DNA of 64,000 nt. It comes from Megalonaias nervosa. Lineage: Eukaryota; Mollusca; Bivalvia; Unionida; Unionidae. A model generated the notes under the pieces. It ran no database searches and was not told the origin of the DNA. It worked only from the letters and a program-made list of their open reading frames with translations. Each line of letters starts with the position of its first letter. Positions within the stretch are counted from its first letter, which is position 1. A program made the translations under genes and the position numbers. Location of the stretch: contig JAECUM010004931.1 in the NCBI GenBank assembly GCA_016617855.1, positions 62,001 through 126,000 on the forward strand. Reading direction: 5' to 3'. Of this stretch, positions 1 to 13,282 are shown in pieces.

Positions 1-424
1 CTGCCAGGATTTACTTCTGTAGAGAACTTGAATTATAGAAAATGTAAAATGCTGATTTACGCTTTAAAAATATATCTTCGAAAATAGTAATTAATATTCC
101 CAGTTGAACAGTTTTTCTACAGGTCAACTCTGAACTGTTCATTGATACAGCTGTAGGTAAAGGTCTGTTGTAAAAGTAAACCATATACCATTTGAAGACC
201 GCCATTGCAATAATTTTAGACATTAAAGAGCTTCCAGGTCGAAGGTCATAACAATTAAAACCCTTTAAGAAGGGATATCAACCATCATATTCCATACTAA
301 CCCACGTTTTTCATTTTATTTTCTGTAAAATGATGCCTAGTTTGTTCACGTCTGTGCATTTGTTACTAACTTTGATCACAACGAAGGTACAAGCCCGAAG
401 TTGCTGTATTTGTGATTTGTATTT
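1..424. other. No gene seen
   Basis: This is AT-rich DNA with no coding sequence that I can support. The only open frame, on the minus strand from 223 to 11, resembles no family I know. It has the length expected by chance in such DNA. Confidence 0.5.
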
Positions 425-775
425 ATAATTCTTTGACTTAATTTGGTTTTATACTACCATGTAATTTGGGTTTATACTAGCCATGGAATTTGATTCTATA
501 CTAACTATGCAATTTAGTTTTATACTACCTATGTAGTTTGGTTTCCTTATGTAATTTGTTTTTATACTACCCATATAATTTGGTTTTATATTACCCATGT
601 AATTTGTTTTTTACACTACCTATGTTATTTGGTTTACCTATGTAATTTGCTTTCATACAACCCATGTAATTTGGTTTTACACTACCTGTGTAATTTAGTT
701 TTATACTACCTATGTAATTTGGTTTCCCTATGTAATTTGCTTTTATACCACCCACGTAATTTGATTTTACAGAGT
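425..775. repeat. Minisatellite, about 24-bp unit (copy A)
   Basis: Degenerate tandem copies of a unit like CCATGTAATTTGGTTTTATA plus CTA fill this stretch. Some copies are shortened. The same unit is tandemly repeated at 17990-18575. Both arrays are followed by related flanking sequence, so array and flank appear to belong to one dispersed repeat. I see no coding potential. Confidence 0.85.
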
Positions 776-1130
776 AAAATGTAAATTCAATAGAAAGGCA
801 ATTCTTATCAATCGTCCAGCGAATGATTCAGGTTTTGCATCTGATTAAATCAGGTATCTACAGATCTGCGTTACTCGGAGGTCTGATGGGTATCATCAAG
901 TGGTCATGTTCTGACGACCTCAATACTATTTATAGTAAATGAATTTGTGAACCAGTCAGATAGCTCCTTTTAACATCTTAAATCTTTGTTATTCTTCGTT
1001 ATACTCGTGCATTTGTGTTCAACGGTAAGATATGTTGAATGACTCAAAATCTTGAAAACTGCAGCTTTATTGGGAGATGACAAAGTCGTAATAATATAAT
1101 ACGCGATGGGTGCCTGTCAGATCTACATGT

Positions 1131-1920
1131 CGCTCATGCCGGGGGACATCATACTTCAGTCAGAACAATGGATTACAAACAGAATGCCATTTGTATTCCT
1201 GCTTGGCTTCATGCATATCTCACAAAAATTTGTTGTCAAAATTATGGGCGCTCTTGCTACAAATTACATAAAATTCTCCAATCATAAAAAGCTATAATTC
1301 TGTTTCAGAGAATTAATCTTACTGAGTAATAAATACATCGAATGAAATTATCTTCTTTTTTAATTGTTGTACTACAATCTTACTGAGTAATATGTTGCCA
1401 TAGTTTTACATCGAATCAAATTATTGTTTTTGCTGTACTCTCATCGGGTTTCATGGAGAATGAAATCTCAAATGTTCGTATTGGATCTTATCATGCAATG
1501 TTGTCGTTTATTTTTCTGTAAATTTTTAGCACGTAAAGCAACAGATTTTTTGAAAAATAAATTACATCTGATTTAACAGGAAAAAACAACAATTTTTGTA
1601 GAGGGTAAGGATGTTAGTTATTATTCAATCGGCTTGCAAAATTGGTCTTCACTTCAATGGTAAAGGAACATTTTGACTTTGGCCCAATGCAATCAGCAGC
1701 ATGACTTTTGTTGTCGCGTTATTGATTTGGTAATATTTGCCTTGCAGTGATAACATATCTTGCTTAGACAATCTGTGCTGCAATTAGGAGTTAAGCTTCT
1801 GCGCAAATGATTTATGAAACAACATGCAAAGGACGTGGGAAAATAAGACATGAATTGTTGAACATCGTGCAAAGGAAATGTGAAAATGAGGCATAATTAC
1901 AACGTTTCAAATAATCTCCC
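1131..1920 (+). repeat. Dispersed repeat, copy A (partner at 18630-19325)
   Basis: This block aligns by eye with 18630-19325. Shared stretches include GGATTACAAACA followed by ATGCCAT, AAATTACATCTGATT, and GGTAAAGGAACATTTTGACTTT. In both copies the 24-bp minisatellite lies just upstream. The layout suggests a non-autonomous element with a tandem-repeat core, as described for some bivalve Helitron-related and 'pearl'-like elements. I could not define its ends. The 63-residue frame starting at 1106 lies inside the repeat and is not a convincing gene. Confidence 0.7.
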
Positions 1921-2030
1921 CAACATATTCCATGACATTAATTTTAAGAATCACTTGGCAAAAATTGTTTTGTCGGCAAAAGTTGTTAGCATCTATGCAA
2001 TCTAGTGACTAATGGGGGACAAATAAAAAG

Positions 2031-2031
<1 letters not shown>

Positions 2032-2099
<68 letters not shown>
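2032..2099. repeat. (TA)n microsatellite
   Basis: An uninterrupted run of alternating T and A covers about 68 bp. Confidence 0.97.
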
Positions 2100-2104
<5 letters not shown>

Positions 2105-2877
2105 TCTAAGATAACTACCAGACATCGCTTCATTATTTTTCATTAAATTTAGACATCAGCTAAATAAAAGCAAGATTTGTTTCAGATTAGAAGCGTCATT
2201 TTATATTTACTACATCGAATATAGCACAGAAAAGTTCATCGTACGAACCGTATTATGTCAACAATCATAGTTTATCATAAAAAGATTGAAATATTGCTAT
2301 GGAATCGTTTCTGTTAAATAAACTACATTGGGTTATCTACTGACCAGACACTGATATAAACTTTTACAAGGTCATATTCCAGACCAAACATGGAAAAACT
2401 AACTGTAAAATGTCGCAAATGCTATCTCACTCACAGAAAATACAAAGTCTGAATTCATTGTTCGCCGATTTTGGATTTGTTGCAAACTCTTTTGTCATCG
2501 TTTTGCCTTCCTGCTATTTTCTTCATCGTTCCGTGAATTTGCTGTTTTTCTTTGCTTCCTTCTTTATTCCTTATTACAGTGTCTCTTATACGGAGTTATC
2601 ATAGTAATAATTATATGCTAAACAGCCACCTCTCTTATGGTGTCAAATTATTACTTTACGAAGAAACGACAATCAGTCTTTGTGGAAATTAATAATTAAT
2701 TGGTCGTGCAGCCACAATCACATAGTCTAATGGTATTCCAAGGCACACAACACTGTCTGAGATTTTCATATAATTAGTTACTTCCCCATATTGCCGACTG
2801 GAGTAGAAAGTATAACATGTCATGAAAAGTCATATATAAATATATGTAAACCTTTACTTTGTACCTGTCTGCATATC

Positions 2878-2923
<46 letters not shown>

Positions 2924-3773
2924 TATAGCAATCATTCAAAAGTCGATAGCCTGATACTAGAACAGGGAATGACATAAAAGCAGTGAAATTCGATATATCA
3001 ATTTCTTGGTGAAAATGTGTCTGTATCGGATTCGTAATAGCAAATTATAGCTTCATTTCGCTTCAGATCCATTCGAGAAACTGAATGGTTGTAATAGTCA
3101 AATTTGAAGCGAGATGCTAGACATTGTTCCGCCAGAACTGAACAAAAAACCCCACTGAAACTTAAGAGCCAAAGAGTTGATGATAACGGAGAAGGTCTGC
3201 ATATTGAAACTTCTTTTAGCATTTCTTTTTTTTTTTTAAAACAAATTATTGGTTGAAATCTACTCAAACAATCTCGCTAAACATGGGACAGAAATTCCAT
3301 CTATTACACACTCTAAACATGACCTCTGTATTTGTCTACAAATTAATCCAGGTACGCAATTACCTCGAGGAATAAGTTATGAAGTGGGTATCTTAATTGG
3401 GGTATGTATTGGCAACATCAATAAAGACTACTTGGGTGCAATCTAATCCAAAGCTAGGTATCGTAATTAAGGTGTATCGAATTTGTATAATTTATTATCA
3501 TTTTGTACAGAGGAAATGATTGACAGGTCCTGTTAGTAAATTTTGTTTAGGAATCAGACATCCATTAAAATACTTGTGAATTTGGAACTTAACAATCTTG
3601 TGTCCATATCAGTCTTACACACCTCTCCTACTTTTTATCCTCATTGTAATGCAAAACTCACGTAATGCCTATGAATGAAGGCTGGAATTTCTCCTGATAT
3701 GTGATGCTGATAGCTTTGTTCCCGTTATCTGGTCAAATACAGTAAGATGTTCATGCAAGTTCAAGCATCGTAG
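2100..3773. other. No gene seen; contains a (GA)n tract at 2879-2921
   Basis: This is AT-rich non-coding DNA. A perfect (GA)n microsatellite lies at 2879-2921 and a poly-T run near 3229-3237. The short open frames here (2410-2604 on +, 2998-3267 on -, 3249-3446 on +) show no recognisable domain. Confidence 0.5.
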
Positions 3774-4690
3774 TGTTACGAATATGTAACTAAATTGCTT
3801 GTGTGTTAGTTTTAAATTCTTTTTTTATTTTTGTTTCATTACATTTTATTGTAATGATTATTTTCACGGGATTTGATATTTTTGAAAAAAAAAATCAGTC
3901 TGATTAGAACGCTAAAGCATGACTTAAGCACTATTTTTAGCTCACCTTGGTTCATAGATTTTGTAAACATCGAGTGAAAACGATTGGCTATTACCAAGGT
4001 CATGTTCGGCCCATGTGTTAGCTAAATTGTAAACAGCCTCTCTTTTTTATATATTTCCAGCGTGAGAATTTGGTTCCTATATAGGGCTATTCGGGCCTAC
4101 GTGATGAATGGCATTTTTCTTATTGCGCTGTTCAAATTAGTGAATCACGTAGCCTGTCACGTGAGCCGCCATGTGATCTAAAATCGTGTGTTAAGACAGA
4201 CGGTTTTTAGTAGACACAGTCAATCGTAAGAATGTACCTTTGGGCTCAAGGTATTCATCTTGTTGTTGCCATTTGAGTTGATTTTCGTGTTTAAAATAAT
4301 GTATTCACCCTGGGAAATACTTCTTCTTTATAAAAATTCTGGGACAAAGACATTCAGTGGAAATTTATTCTGGAATTCTAAATGGGAACATTATAAATTG
4401 TTATTCAACGAGGATCTGTTGCCATCAGTAGAACGACCTCATCTGACGTCATCGCCTTTCATATTGGAATTTCATCGAGATTCGAACCTGGATTCAATTA
4501 GAACTGTTTAGTGATAGGACTTATATTTTTCAATTCTAGGATTAATTTTTGGATTATATTCACAAACCGTAAGTCGTATTTCCTATTTTTACATTGTTTT
4601 CTAGTGAAATAAATTATTTTGTTAAAACTTACAGAGCTTGTTGGCTTCACTCTTTTCTTTTGTTACTTTTGTACGAGCCTACACGTAACA
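3774..4690 (+). mobile_element. Solo LTR of a Ty3/gypsy family, with 4-bp target duplication
   Basis: The block begins TGTTACG and ends CACGTAACA, giving the TG...CA termini of an LTR. It aligns with the 5' LTR of the gypsy element at 59146-60103, for example GCTTGTTGGCTT, CTCTTTTCTTT and GTACGAGCC near the 3' end. The four bases before it and the four after it are both GTAG, a target-site duplication. No internal region is attached, so it is a solo LTR left by LTR-LTR recombination. The 83-residue frame at 4260-4511 lies inside it and is not a gene. Confidence 0.88.
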
Positions 4691-7600
4691 GTAGGAAGTG
4701 ACAGTTCGCTATGCAGTCAAGAGTTAGAGCATATCGAATGAAGTGATTGATCAGTACTTGTGCTTTTATAATCACAACAGATCAGTCCCTGAAAAAATGT
4801 TCAGCGACGTGTTCACGGTTCATTTTGTTGTTAGATTAGTTACCAGAAAATGATGCTATTAAAGTACATTGCAGCATTGATGCAAAATAGAGGCAAAACC
4901 AGTTGCCTTGTTTTCTCTTTTTAACGTTTATAAAGTTATCGATCCACGCTTATAATGGTCGTTTCATGAACGGTTCTCTTTCTAATCTAATTAAGCTGTT
5001 AGGTGAAATTTAGAGGAGAGAAAACGTGGCTCTCAAAGGGAAGGTGAGGAACAAGGGATGAAACATTACAATAACTATAGTAACTAGTATATCAAACACG
5101 GTACCGCTGTAGGAACTCACTCATCATTTTTGACTGTATCAAGATGGCGTTATTGTACTATGCTGCCCAGACTTATAAAACACGTGACCAACGGTCCATA
5201 GATCACAATCCATCACGAGAAGTGATAATCGGGTGAGGTTCCTTACAAACTTCAAGAAGATAAAAATTAAGATATATGACGAAATAGTAAAGAACTGCTG
5301 AAAAGACATTTTTTTTTTTTTATAAAGACCAAAACGTAATTATGCCTTCATTTTTTAAAAATTATTTGTTTCACTAAATTTATATTATGGACTATCCATT
5401 ATGACTTCGATGGACGTAGGGTGATTGTATTTTATCAGTAAGGTAAGACCAATTTAATGAAGCATATTTCAAATGACGTGGAAAAGGTAGAGGTCCATGA
5501 GAATAGAAGCAGCTACTATAGTGTCTGTTTTTCAAATTGAGGAAAAAAGACAACTTTTTAAACTGTTGATCATTGGACGATTTTCACAGTGAAATCAAAT
5601 GAAATTTCCCTTTGTTACAGGGAATTGAAACTATTTTAGAAATGTACATTTTTATTGCACAGATCAAAATTTTCAAAGTTATAATGATCATACAATACGT
5701 GACAAGGAGCTTACTGTTATTATTATAACTTTTCAAATCTGAGCAAGAAGGAAATTAAATACAAAACATAAAAAATTCCAAACATTATATTGCGAGATTT
5801 AAACAGATACACATATGAAAAGTTATTTCAAAAGTAAAAGTTCACAAAACGACAGAAGACTTAATTTATTTTGAAGAATGCGCCTTCTTTTAGCGACATT
5901 GCAGGTAATAGAATAATGGACTTCTTTTTAGCGACATGGTGGGCAATAGAAGAATGCTTACATCGAATAAAACATGATCATATTATTTCTGGACATAATG
6001 ATAAATTTCTCTATTGGGAGGCTTTAATATGTAATTCCAGCTTCTCAGAAAGAATTTCTGTAATGTTTTATATGAAGAGGGAATTTTATGAATATTATGT
6101 GACGTAGAACAACACCCCCACCCCCACACACTACAACTTAGTAATGTTACTCTAGTACCTTATTTGACCATCTGTAATATCCAACCAACTGCGTACGGCA
6201 TCGACCCATACCCTACATGGCATAACATTCCGGTGGATCACGTTTACGCTCTTCGTTGGAAATCATAAATAAAACAAAATAAGTGTCCATCATCTGCGTC
6301 TACAATGTTCGCAGTTGAGCGGGTGTTATAAACAATTAAATAATGTAACCTGCTGCAGAAAATAAAATATAGCCCTAAACCCATAACGGAAATAAAATAT
6401 TAACATTTAGATAGGCCAATAGGGTATTGTCAAGTCAACAACTCACATACAAAGACAAAATTGCATGACAGAGTTTCATAATGATAAAGTACATCTAATT
6501 TATTGTGTTATTGCATTCAATGTATCATCCAAGTCAAGACTTGTACTTGTTCAAAGAGACTTACGAAATCTGTACACGTGGAATTAATACTTTATTACTC
6601 TGTTATTATTAGCCCTTTTATTATTATTATTATTAGCCCTTTTATTATTATTATTATTAGCCCTTTTTTAGAATGAAATGAAACTTTAAGAGATAAAGAA
6701 AATCACATGCAATTTTTCTTAATTAGAAATGGGGTTATCAGAAGGGGTTGGTCTCTTAAGTTACGTACGGCTCGGGGTAAAAAGACCAGTACTTAGCGTT
6801 CACAGGGATTCGTTTGGTCAAAAACATAATTTTGCTTCGTATAATAATTTGTCATTGTTCTTCTTTGACCACAACGCCTGATTTTCAGAAATGTGTGAAA
6901 ATCCTGTTAGGACTCCAAGCATGGGGCTACTAATTGGACTCTGTGTGCCAAATTCCTATGATGAATCCTGCTAGCCATGTGAAACAACAACACAATTTGA
7001 TTTGTCAAGGCATACTCGAAATATTAAAAAGACAAAACTTTCCTTTTTGGTAAACTATCTATCCAAAAAAAAAAAAAAAAAAAAAAAAAAAGGAAAGAAT
7101 GACCTCTAGCCACATGTTCAAGTAATTTCAATGGAAATTCCCTTGGTGCCTTCCTTATTTCTCAGCTCATTCATTTTTGGTTCTTGGAGTCACATGAATT
7201 TACAGATCGGTGCTATTTTTGTTTAGTCTGCCTTCGTGACATTCTTAAGAAGACCAGTAACTTGCATATCACTAGAAAAGAAAATTACAAGCCTTATTGA
7301 TTCAAAACGATTTTTAAAACTCTACAAATGTTTTAAAAATCTACAAGTTTTAAATGTCTGATCTCATTTGTAGCCCATTTGTTGGAATTTTTTTCCTGCC
7401 GTGTGACCCCGAGTGAGACTGAATTTTGTGGTACTCTCTCCATATATATATTCGCCACGGATGTAGTTTTCAGTGTATATTTCTCCTTGACTGGTAAGTA
7501 ACATTGGGAACCACAGTCGATATCTAGATTATACAGTGAGCAAACGGGAGAAGGATTTTGTGTATGTTCATAAATATTACCGACTAATCAGCCACGAGGG

Positions 7601-7766
7601 TACAGTCAAAAACAGTTTTACACCGTGTCTGTCATGAACGGAAGTGACAAAGTTGAATACATTTGTACGTAGCAAGCACCTAAAGTTGAACTTAAACGGT
7701 ACCTATCGTAGATCATTTAAAATACTTACATTTGTAAACTCATCTGAGTTCCAAATTCACTGGATT

Positions 7767-7803
<37 letters not shown>

Positions 7804-7860
7804 AACTGACCAACGTATAAGCGAGTTTACGATAACATACTGGCTACCACCAGGTTTGCT
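4691..7860. other. No gene seen; simple repeats
   Basis: This is AT-rich DNA without a supportable gene. It contains a short compound repeat of TTATTATTATTATTAGCCCTTT units at 6603-6665, a poly-A run at about 7065-7090, and a (GA)n microsatellite at 7771-7802. The 78-residue frame at 5871-6107 has internal similarity (AGNRIMDFFLAT/WWAIEECL) but matches nothing I know. Confidence 0.5.
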
Positions 7861-8519
7861 GTGACGTCATGAGTCAAAGGTCAAAGGGACCTAAGCGGGT
7901 ATACCCTCATTCATCACGCCATATAACACGAGTGAATGATGTGTTTTGAAGGTGAGAAGTTGTTTTTTGACGCCATAGAAACATGGAAAGTCTACAGCTT
8001 GAAGGTGTTTTGGAAGAAAAGGGGGCTTTCGACAGTGGGGACAAAAAGGAATTAATTGCTCGAGTATTTGTAGCGAGTGAACAGAAACTACCTTTAGTAC
8101 CAACTGAGGAAGAAGTTGACAGCGTAAAACGAGACGAGTACAAACCACTTTTGATGACAGAACATGGTTATTTACTTGACCCTATGCTACTGAAACCAAA
8201 TGAGTGGAATGATGAGAAAGATGGAATGACACTGGCCACCCATCATGTATTGAGACATTGCAAACTTTCTAACGCTTACAGGACAGCCAGATGAACGTTC
8301 AAACCGACCTATGGGCGATTACTAGGAAGGAAAGGCAAACAGTTATTGCTCCTTTCTGTAAGCCATCTCAACATCTGAATTCAGAGCCACATAAGGTTTG
8401 GATTTGTGCAGAGAAGAAATCTGGTACTGTCAGAAGTGTTTACTGTACATGTTTAGCTGGGTGACTAGAACTGAATGTATACTTCTTTATCTAATCAATT
8501 TTGTATTCCTTATTGTTGT

Positions 8520-8520
<1 letters not shown>

Positions 8521-8577
<57 letters not shown>
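8521..8577. repeat. (GA)n microsatellite in an intron
   Basis: A perfect dinucleotide run lies within the GT-AG intron 8461-8818 of the YqaJ gene. The 79- and 68-residue open frames across it are artefacts of the repeat. Confidence 0.95.
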
Positions 8578-8578
<1 letters not shown>

Positions 8579-10228
8579 GTAGATGGTACAAAAAAAAATA
8601 TAGAGGTCACGCAGCTGCCATTATAAAATATCAATGAAATTTTCTGCTGCCTACCCTTCATATATTGTGACATCAGATGCAATCTACAGGATAGCAAAAG
8701 AACACATTTTGCTTAGCAGAAACGCTCTTTTCCCCCAAAATTGTTGCAGGTGAAGTTGTGTTAATAAGTTATAATATTTTAGTAATCGATTTACATTTTC
8801 ATTAACTTTATTTTTCAGATTTGGTCAGACTTGTAACCATGTTGCCACTCTTCTCTTCAAGATGGATGCTGCTTGGAAGTCGAGGCTCACAAATCCAGCT
8901 TGCACATCTGTGGAGTCAAACTGGGACAAGCCAAAGTCAAAACTTAAAATCATCCAACCAATCAGAGTCAAGGACATGAAGATAAAGAAACCACATTTCA
9001 GAAAGCAAGGTAAAATTTAAAAAACTGCAATAATTTGCCATCCAAAAGCTTTGTATGTGTACTGCATATTTCACTCACAACTCCTTGCACTCACCTTCAC
9101 CCCCCAACTATAACCCAGGGATTTCAATGCAAATTCTATGGAGCACACGATGAATCTTCCTGCATTACGCAGTTAGATAAAAAATTAAAGTATCTGAAAA
9201 TGCTAACTTAAATGTATGTATATCTGATCCCTCTCTGGGGTCCCAGTGGAAATGGTTACCATAGGGACAGCATAATTACATTGTTTCTTATAATGCCATC
9301 CAATGATTTAATGTGACTGCAGACAGACAAAGGGACAGACCAAAGATAACACAGATAATATTTTAAACCAGACATGGTAAGTAAGTACAATTGATTTTGC
9401 TTTTGCTGGTTGCTTATCATCTCAAAGAGAACAATTAAGTTCTGCTATCAAGTATTATCATGAAAGTCTTTGACTCTCATTGCTGAAAAAAGCTACCTTG
9501 AACTTTTTATTAAGGAACTAACAGGACATGCATTTTATCTTTTAGCAGGTGAGCCAGATGTACACATCAACACTGCTGAGCGATAGATGTTCAGTCCTAC
9601 AGCGACTAGAGCAAATTTGAGTGACACTTTGAAGTATTTCACTTCAGTGCTTCCACAAGCAGTGGTCAGTATTCAGTTTCAAAATATGCATATGAAGTGC
9701 AAAAATCACGACAGATCCCAGTAAGTGATATGGAAACTTTATCCTTATCTTCCAAATCAATGCCAGAGATTTTGGGAAAAATTAGAGATTTGAAAATGAT
9801 GTAACAGAACAAATTGAAAAACTGACCCGCAAAGTTTGAGCCAAAAATGGAAAAAGCAGCGGAAGGGGCGAATTACATCAAATTTTCACAGAGTGGTATC
9901 AGACGTGGATATGATGGAATATGGTAAACCTGAAAACAAATCACTGCTTGCAGAGATTCTTGGGGAAAAAGAGAACAGTAATTGTATACCTGCCGTCAAG
10001 TGGGGTCATGAAAAGGAAGCGGTAGCTAAAAGAAATTATCTTCGTCAGTTGAGGAGAGATGGGCATCGCTATGTTATGTCACTTGATGCTGATGAGCCAT
10101 TTCTGGGCGCCAACTCTGACTTGTTGTTACAGTGTGACTGTAGTGGTGATGGAGCACCGAAAGTTAAGTGTCCATGGTCCATACGTTTCTCAGATCCAAA
10201 GGTAGTGAGGCCCTCTTATGTGGATGAT

Positions 10229-10408
10229 GGCGGACTTAAGAGGAATCATGCATATTACACACAGATTCAAGGAGTTATGGCCATACGTGGCGGACTTAAG
10301 AGGAATCATGCATATTACACACAGATTCAAGGAGTTATGGCCATACGTGGCGGACTTAAGAGGAATCATGCATATTACACACAGGTTCAAGGAGTTATGG
10401 CCATAAGT
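10229..10408 (+). repeat. In-frame 60-bp tandem triplication in the YqaJ core
   Basis: Three head-to-tail copies of a 60-bp unit (10229-10288, 10289-10348, 10349-10408) each encode a 20-residue segment running from GGLKRNHAYYTQ to the next unit boundary. The first two copies look identical. The third differs by IQ to VQ and at the end (cataagt against catacgt). In YqaJ proteins this segment occurs once and includes the conserved YYxQVQ motif. The frame is preserved because 60 is a multiple of three. Confidence 0.95.
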
Positions 10409-11745
10409 GGTCGAAAATGGTGCGATTTTTATGTGTACACCACAAAAGGTCACTACCAGAAAGAGTGCCATTCGATCCAGAGATTTGGGAAGGGAAGGTG
10501 TGAAGCCAAAGTTGGTGCATTTCTTCACAAAACACGTGTCACCCAGACTACTGTTTAATGCAACTGTGAGAAAAAGCCACCACCATGTTTACCAAAAACC
10601 AATGACGTATCCAAAAACCCCATAGTGCACAACCTAACTGCAAAGGCAACTGGAGTCTCGCGAACAATGAGCAAAGGAGAAAAATGCGTTAAAACAATGC
10701 ATAATAATGTAATATGCCGGTTGTATGATTCAGTTTTTAAGGAAACTGAGGATATTGTGACTGATGATGACAGCAATATTTGTTGTGATTATTGTAAGAA
10801 ATGGTTCCATTGGAAGTGCCTGCATATCACCCACAAAAACAAAGAAGTTGAACTTGACAAATGGTTTTGTGAACGAAGCTTAATAAAGACATGAATTTAT
10901 TTTGCTTATGAACTCTTTTGAACATGTGAATAATGTGAACTGTGGATCTCCTTTGAACATGTGCATAATGTAAAGTGTGTTTTTGCAAAATTGTTGTTAT
11001 AGTCTGATTTTCTCATTACTGAAAGCAATCACTATGAACTTTGGTATGTGAAATCATTGTTTTATAGTTATTTAATCATGATAATTATAAAACAAAGACT
11101 GTATTAGTTTACATAATTTATTTCAGTATGTAAATTAACAATCATGCAGATGTATATTCATAAAGATAGCTTATATGCAATGAAAGGTTCATGTCTACCT
11201 ACCAGTATGTAAAAACACATAGCCTATTATATGGAATAACATTTGTACTTGTTAGATAATGATGTGAGACCATGCCAATGGGAACCCTTAATTACAAGGT
11301 ATGGTTGACATAGTGGTACCATTATATTGCTACTCATGTGAAGAATGAGTTGAACATTTATGACAGTACATGTATTTCAATGTTGCTATACTGGTGAGAG
11401 ATATTTTTATTTATCATGGATCTAGACAATTAAAATTTCTAAAACTGCCATTCCTTCTCTTTTATGTGTGCATATTTTATAGTATTGCTCCTCTTGACTT
11501 TTATTGTCTTTTGTAAATAGTTGAACAAAATTTCATTTATCCTAAGCTTGAAGTCTGGAAAGGAAGATACTCATTAAGTCTATTACTTTTCTTATACCAT
11601 GGTACACCGTAAGATACCTAATGTTATTTTACTTAATTAGTCTTGGTAATAGTGACAGAGAACATATTAATTCTGGAATTCAGTTTTAGGATGGACTTTA
11701 ATATTTGTTATGTCAGAGAAGGTAATTGTGGGGACATTTCTTCAT

Positions 11746-13282
11746 TCATTCAGAACTGACTAATGGTGGAAGCAAATTACGCAATGCAGCACATACATTG
11801 ATAATGTCATCAATAATTGGCAGTAGAGTAATTGGAAGAGTTTCCTTCAAAATTTTAAACATTTTAAGTCGGTTGATGGCTCCTTCCACATTAATCCTAA
11901 GATTTGCAACTTTTTGGGTCATTTCAAATATCACGTGAGGCCATTTGCTCCTTACCCAGTGCACGAAGGGGAATGGCAAGGAGAGCACGATGTAGCAATA
12001 GTTCTTCTTTAATTGTGAATCCTCTATATGCCATAACTAGGTCATGTGAATCTAGCAAATTTAGAAAGCCTGACTCGACAACAATTTATCTGATGCCCTC
12101 TCATCCCATGCTTCAGATATGTAACTTATCATACTTAATGGAGTTATTCCAACAAGAAATTTTAGAGTATTATGCTTTTTGTAATCAGACCATATGAATG
12201 TATATACAGATCTCTTGGACGCTCAGTAAATATCTCCGTACAATCTATGATGACCCTTGTACTGGCATATTCATTTTTGAATGCCTTGGGAATACTACGC
12301 ATAACCACTTCCTTTGGGGGAAACTGGATCAAACCTTTCAATTTATCTGAGAGGAATTTCACCCACGCATTAAAAATCTGAGGGCATAATCCCTCAGATA
12401 TGCTAAATCTATCTGCTAGATCTTCAGTTTTGAGTCCTAAGCGAAGTTTCATTAAGACAAGAACAAGTTCATCCTTTGCTGAGAAGAATTCGCTTCTTGT
12501 CTCTCCTCAGTTTACAGATATGGAAGTCGTACTTCCTTTGCTTACAGACTGTGATGTCTTCTTTCCCTTCCAGGAACGCAAATTTTCAGCATCAGAAGAA
12601 AGAAATCCATATAGAGAATAAAAAGTAGTTTTGTCTTGAAGTCCCGTGTAAATCTGATTTTTTTTTTTATCATTCGGTAGGTACCTCTACTCCATTGAAC
12701 CACGCAATTTATGGTTATTTTTTCTTAGTTTTTGTGTCAAGGAGTTGATTGTTTATCTTTCATTCTACAGTTATCACAATTATGTACGGCATAACTGTGA
12801 TCAAACTGCTGTACATTTTCTTGATATTCAGTCTGAACACCGACGTTTGAAATCGGTTTTGTGTCAGTCTGCACTTCTACATGTCTGTGAATATCAGATG
12901 ACCTTGCGTGAGTATGGCACATGTTAATGTTCTCCGCATTCTCAAAATCTACTCCAGAATGAACATTGGCTATCTTTATTTTCCGCGCTGATTGCTGTTC
13001 CAAATTTGGATCAATTTTACACAACACTCTCCGTGCAGATTTTGATTTTATTTTGTTATGCCACATAAGTAAATTGGGATCAGGGTTATCTTGGGTGGGG
13101 CATCCGTGCTTGAAATGTTTCTTACACACCATATCCTCTGGTTTTGGAGTCCATGTCTTTTTACTTGTTGGTGATGTCCTACTGGTGTTTGAGATCCTTT
13201 CTATATATATTATCTCCCTCTTTATAACAGGCGCACATATAAGCATATCGTACATGTCTGTAATGCCATGCAGTGTTGTCAA
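11746..13282 (-). pseudogene. THAP-domain DDE_Tnp_4 transposase, disrupted
   Basis: On the minus strand, 13282-12737 encodes the C-terminal part of a THAP zinc finger (WTPKPEDMVCKKHF, then PTQDNPDPNL). A variable linker follows. Downstream, 12452-12162 matches the helix-turn-helix and first catalytic block of DDE_Tnp_4 transposases (RLGLKTEDLADRF; VIIDCTEIF). The second block reads HDLVMAYRGF, where the family has Asp, so this catalytic Asp appears to be Tyr. The third block, NVEGAINRLKMFKIL at 11988-11746, keeps the Glu. Several stops and frame changes lie between. The N-terminal cysteines of the THAP motif are not visible in the frame and may lie in an unrecognised exon. Confidence 0.75.

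Larger units (their letters stand above)
7983..10894 (+). pseudogene. SAP-SWIM-YqaJ nuclease-PHD protein of the IS4EU/ISL2EU element, disrupted
   Basis: The first exon (from the ATG at 7983) starts with a SAP-like segment containing LEEKGAFDSGDKKELIARVF. A change of frame near 8275 leads into KVWICAEKKSG and a SWIM-type YCTC. A canonical GT-AG intron (8461-8818, containing a (GA)n tract) joins to FGQTCNHVATLLF, completing the CxC...CxH zinc site. A second exon ends at 9009 with a GT donor, and the next acceptor is at 9545. After a stretch with stops, 9836-10558 encodes a YqaJ exonuclease domain: PAVKWGHEKEA, DEPFLGANSDLL and VKCPW, then the YYTQVQGVMA core. A PHD-like finger (CCDYCKKWFHWKCL...WFC) is at 10790-10880, followed by AATAAA at 10882. 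The YqaJ core is triplicated. The function in transposition is not established; nuclease activity is inferred from the family. Confidence 0.75.
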
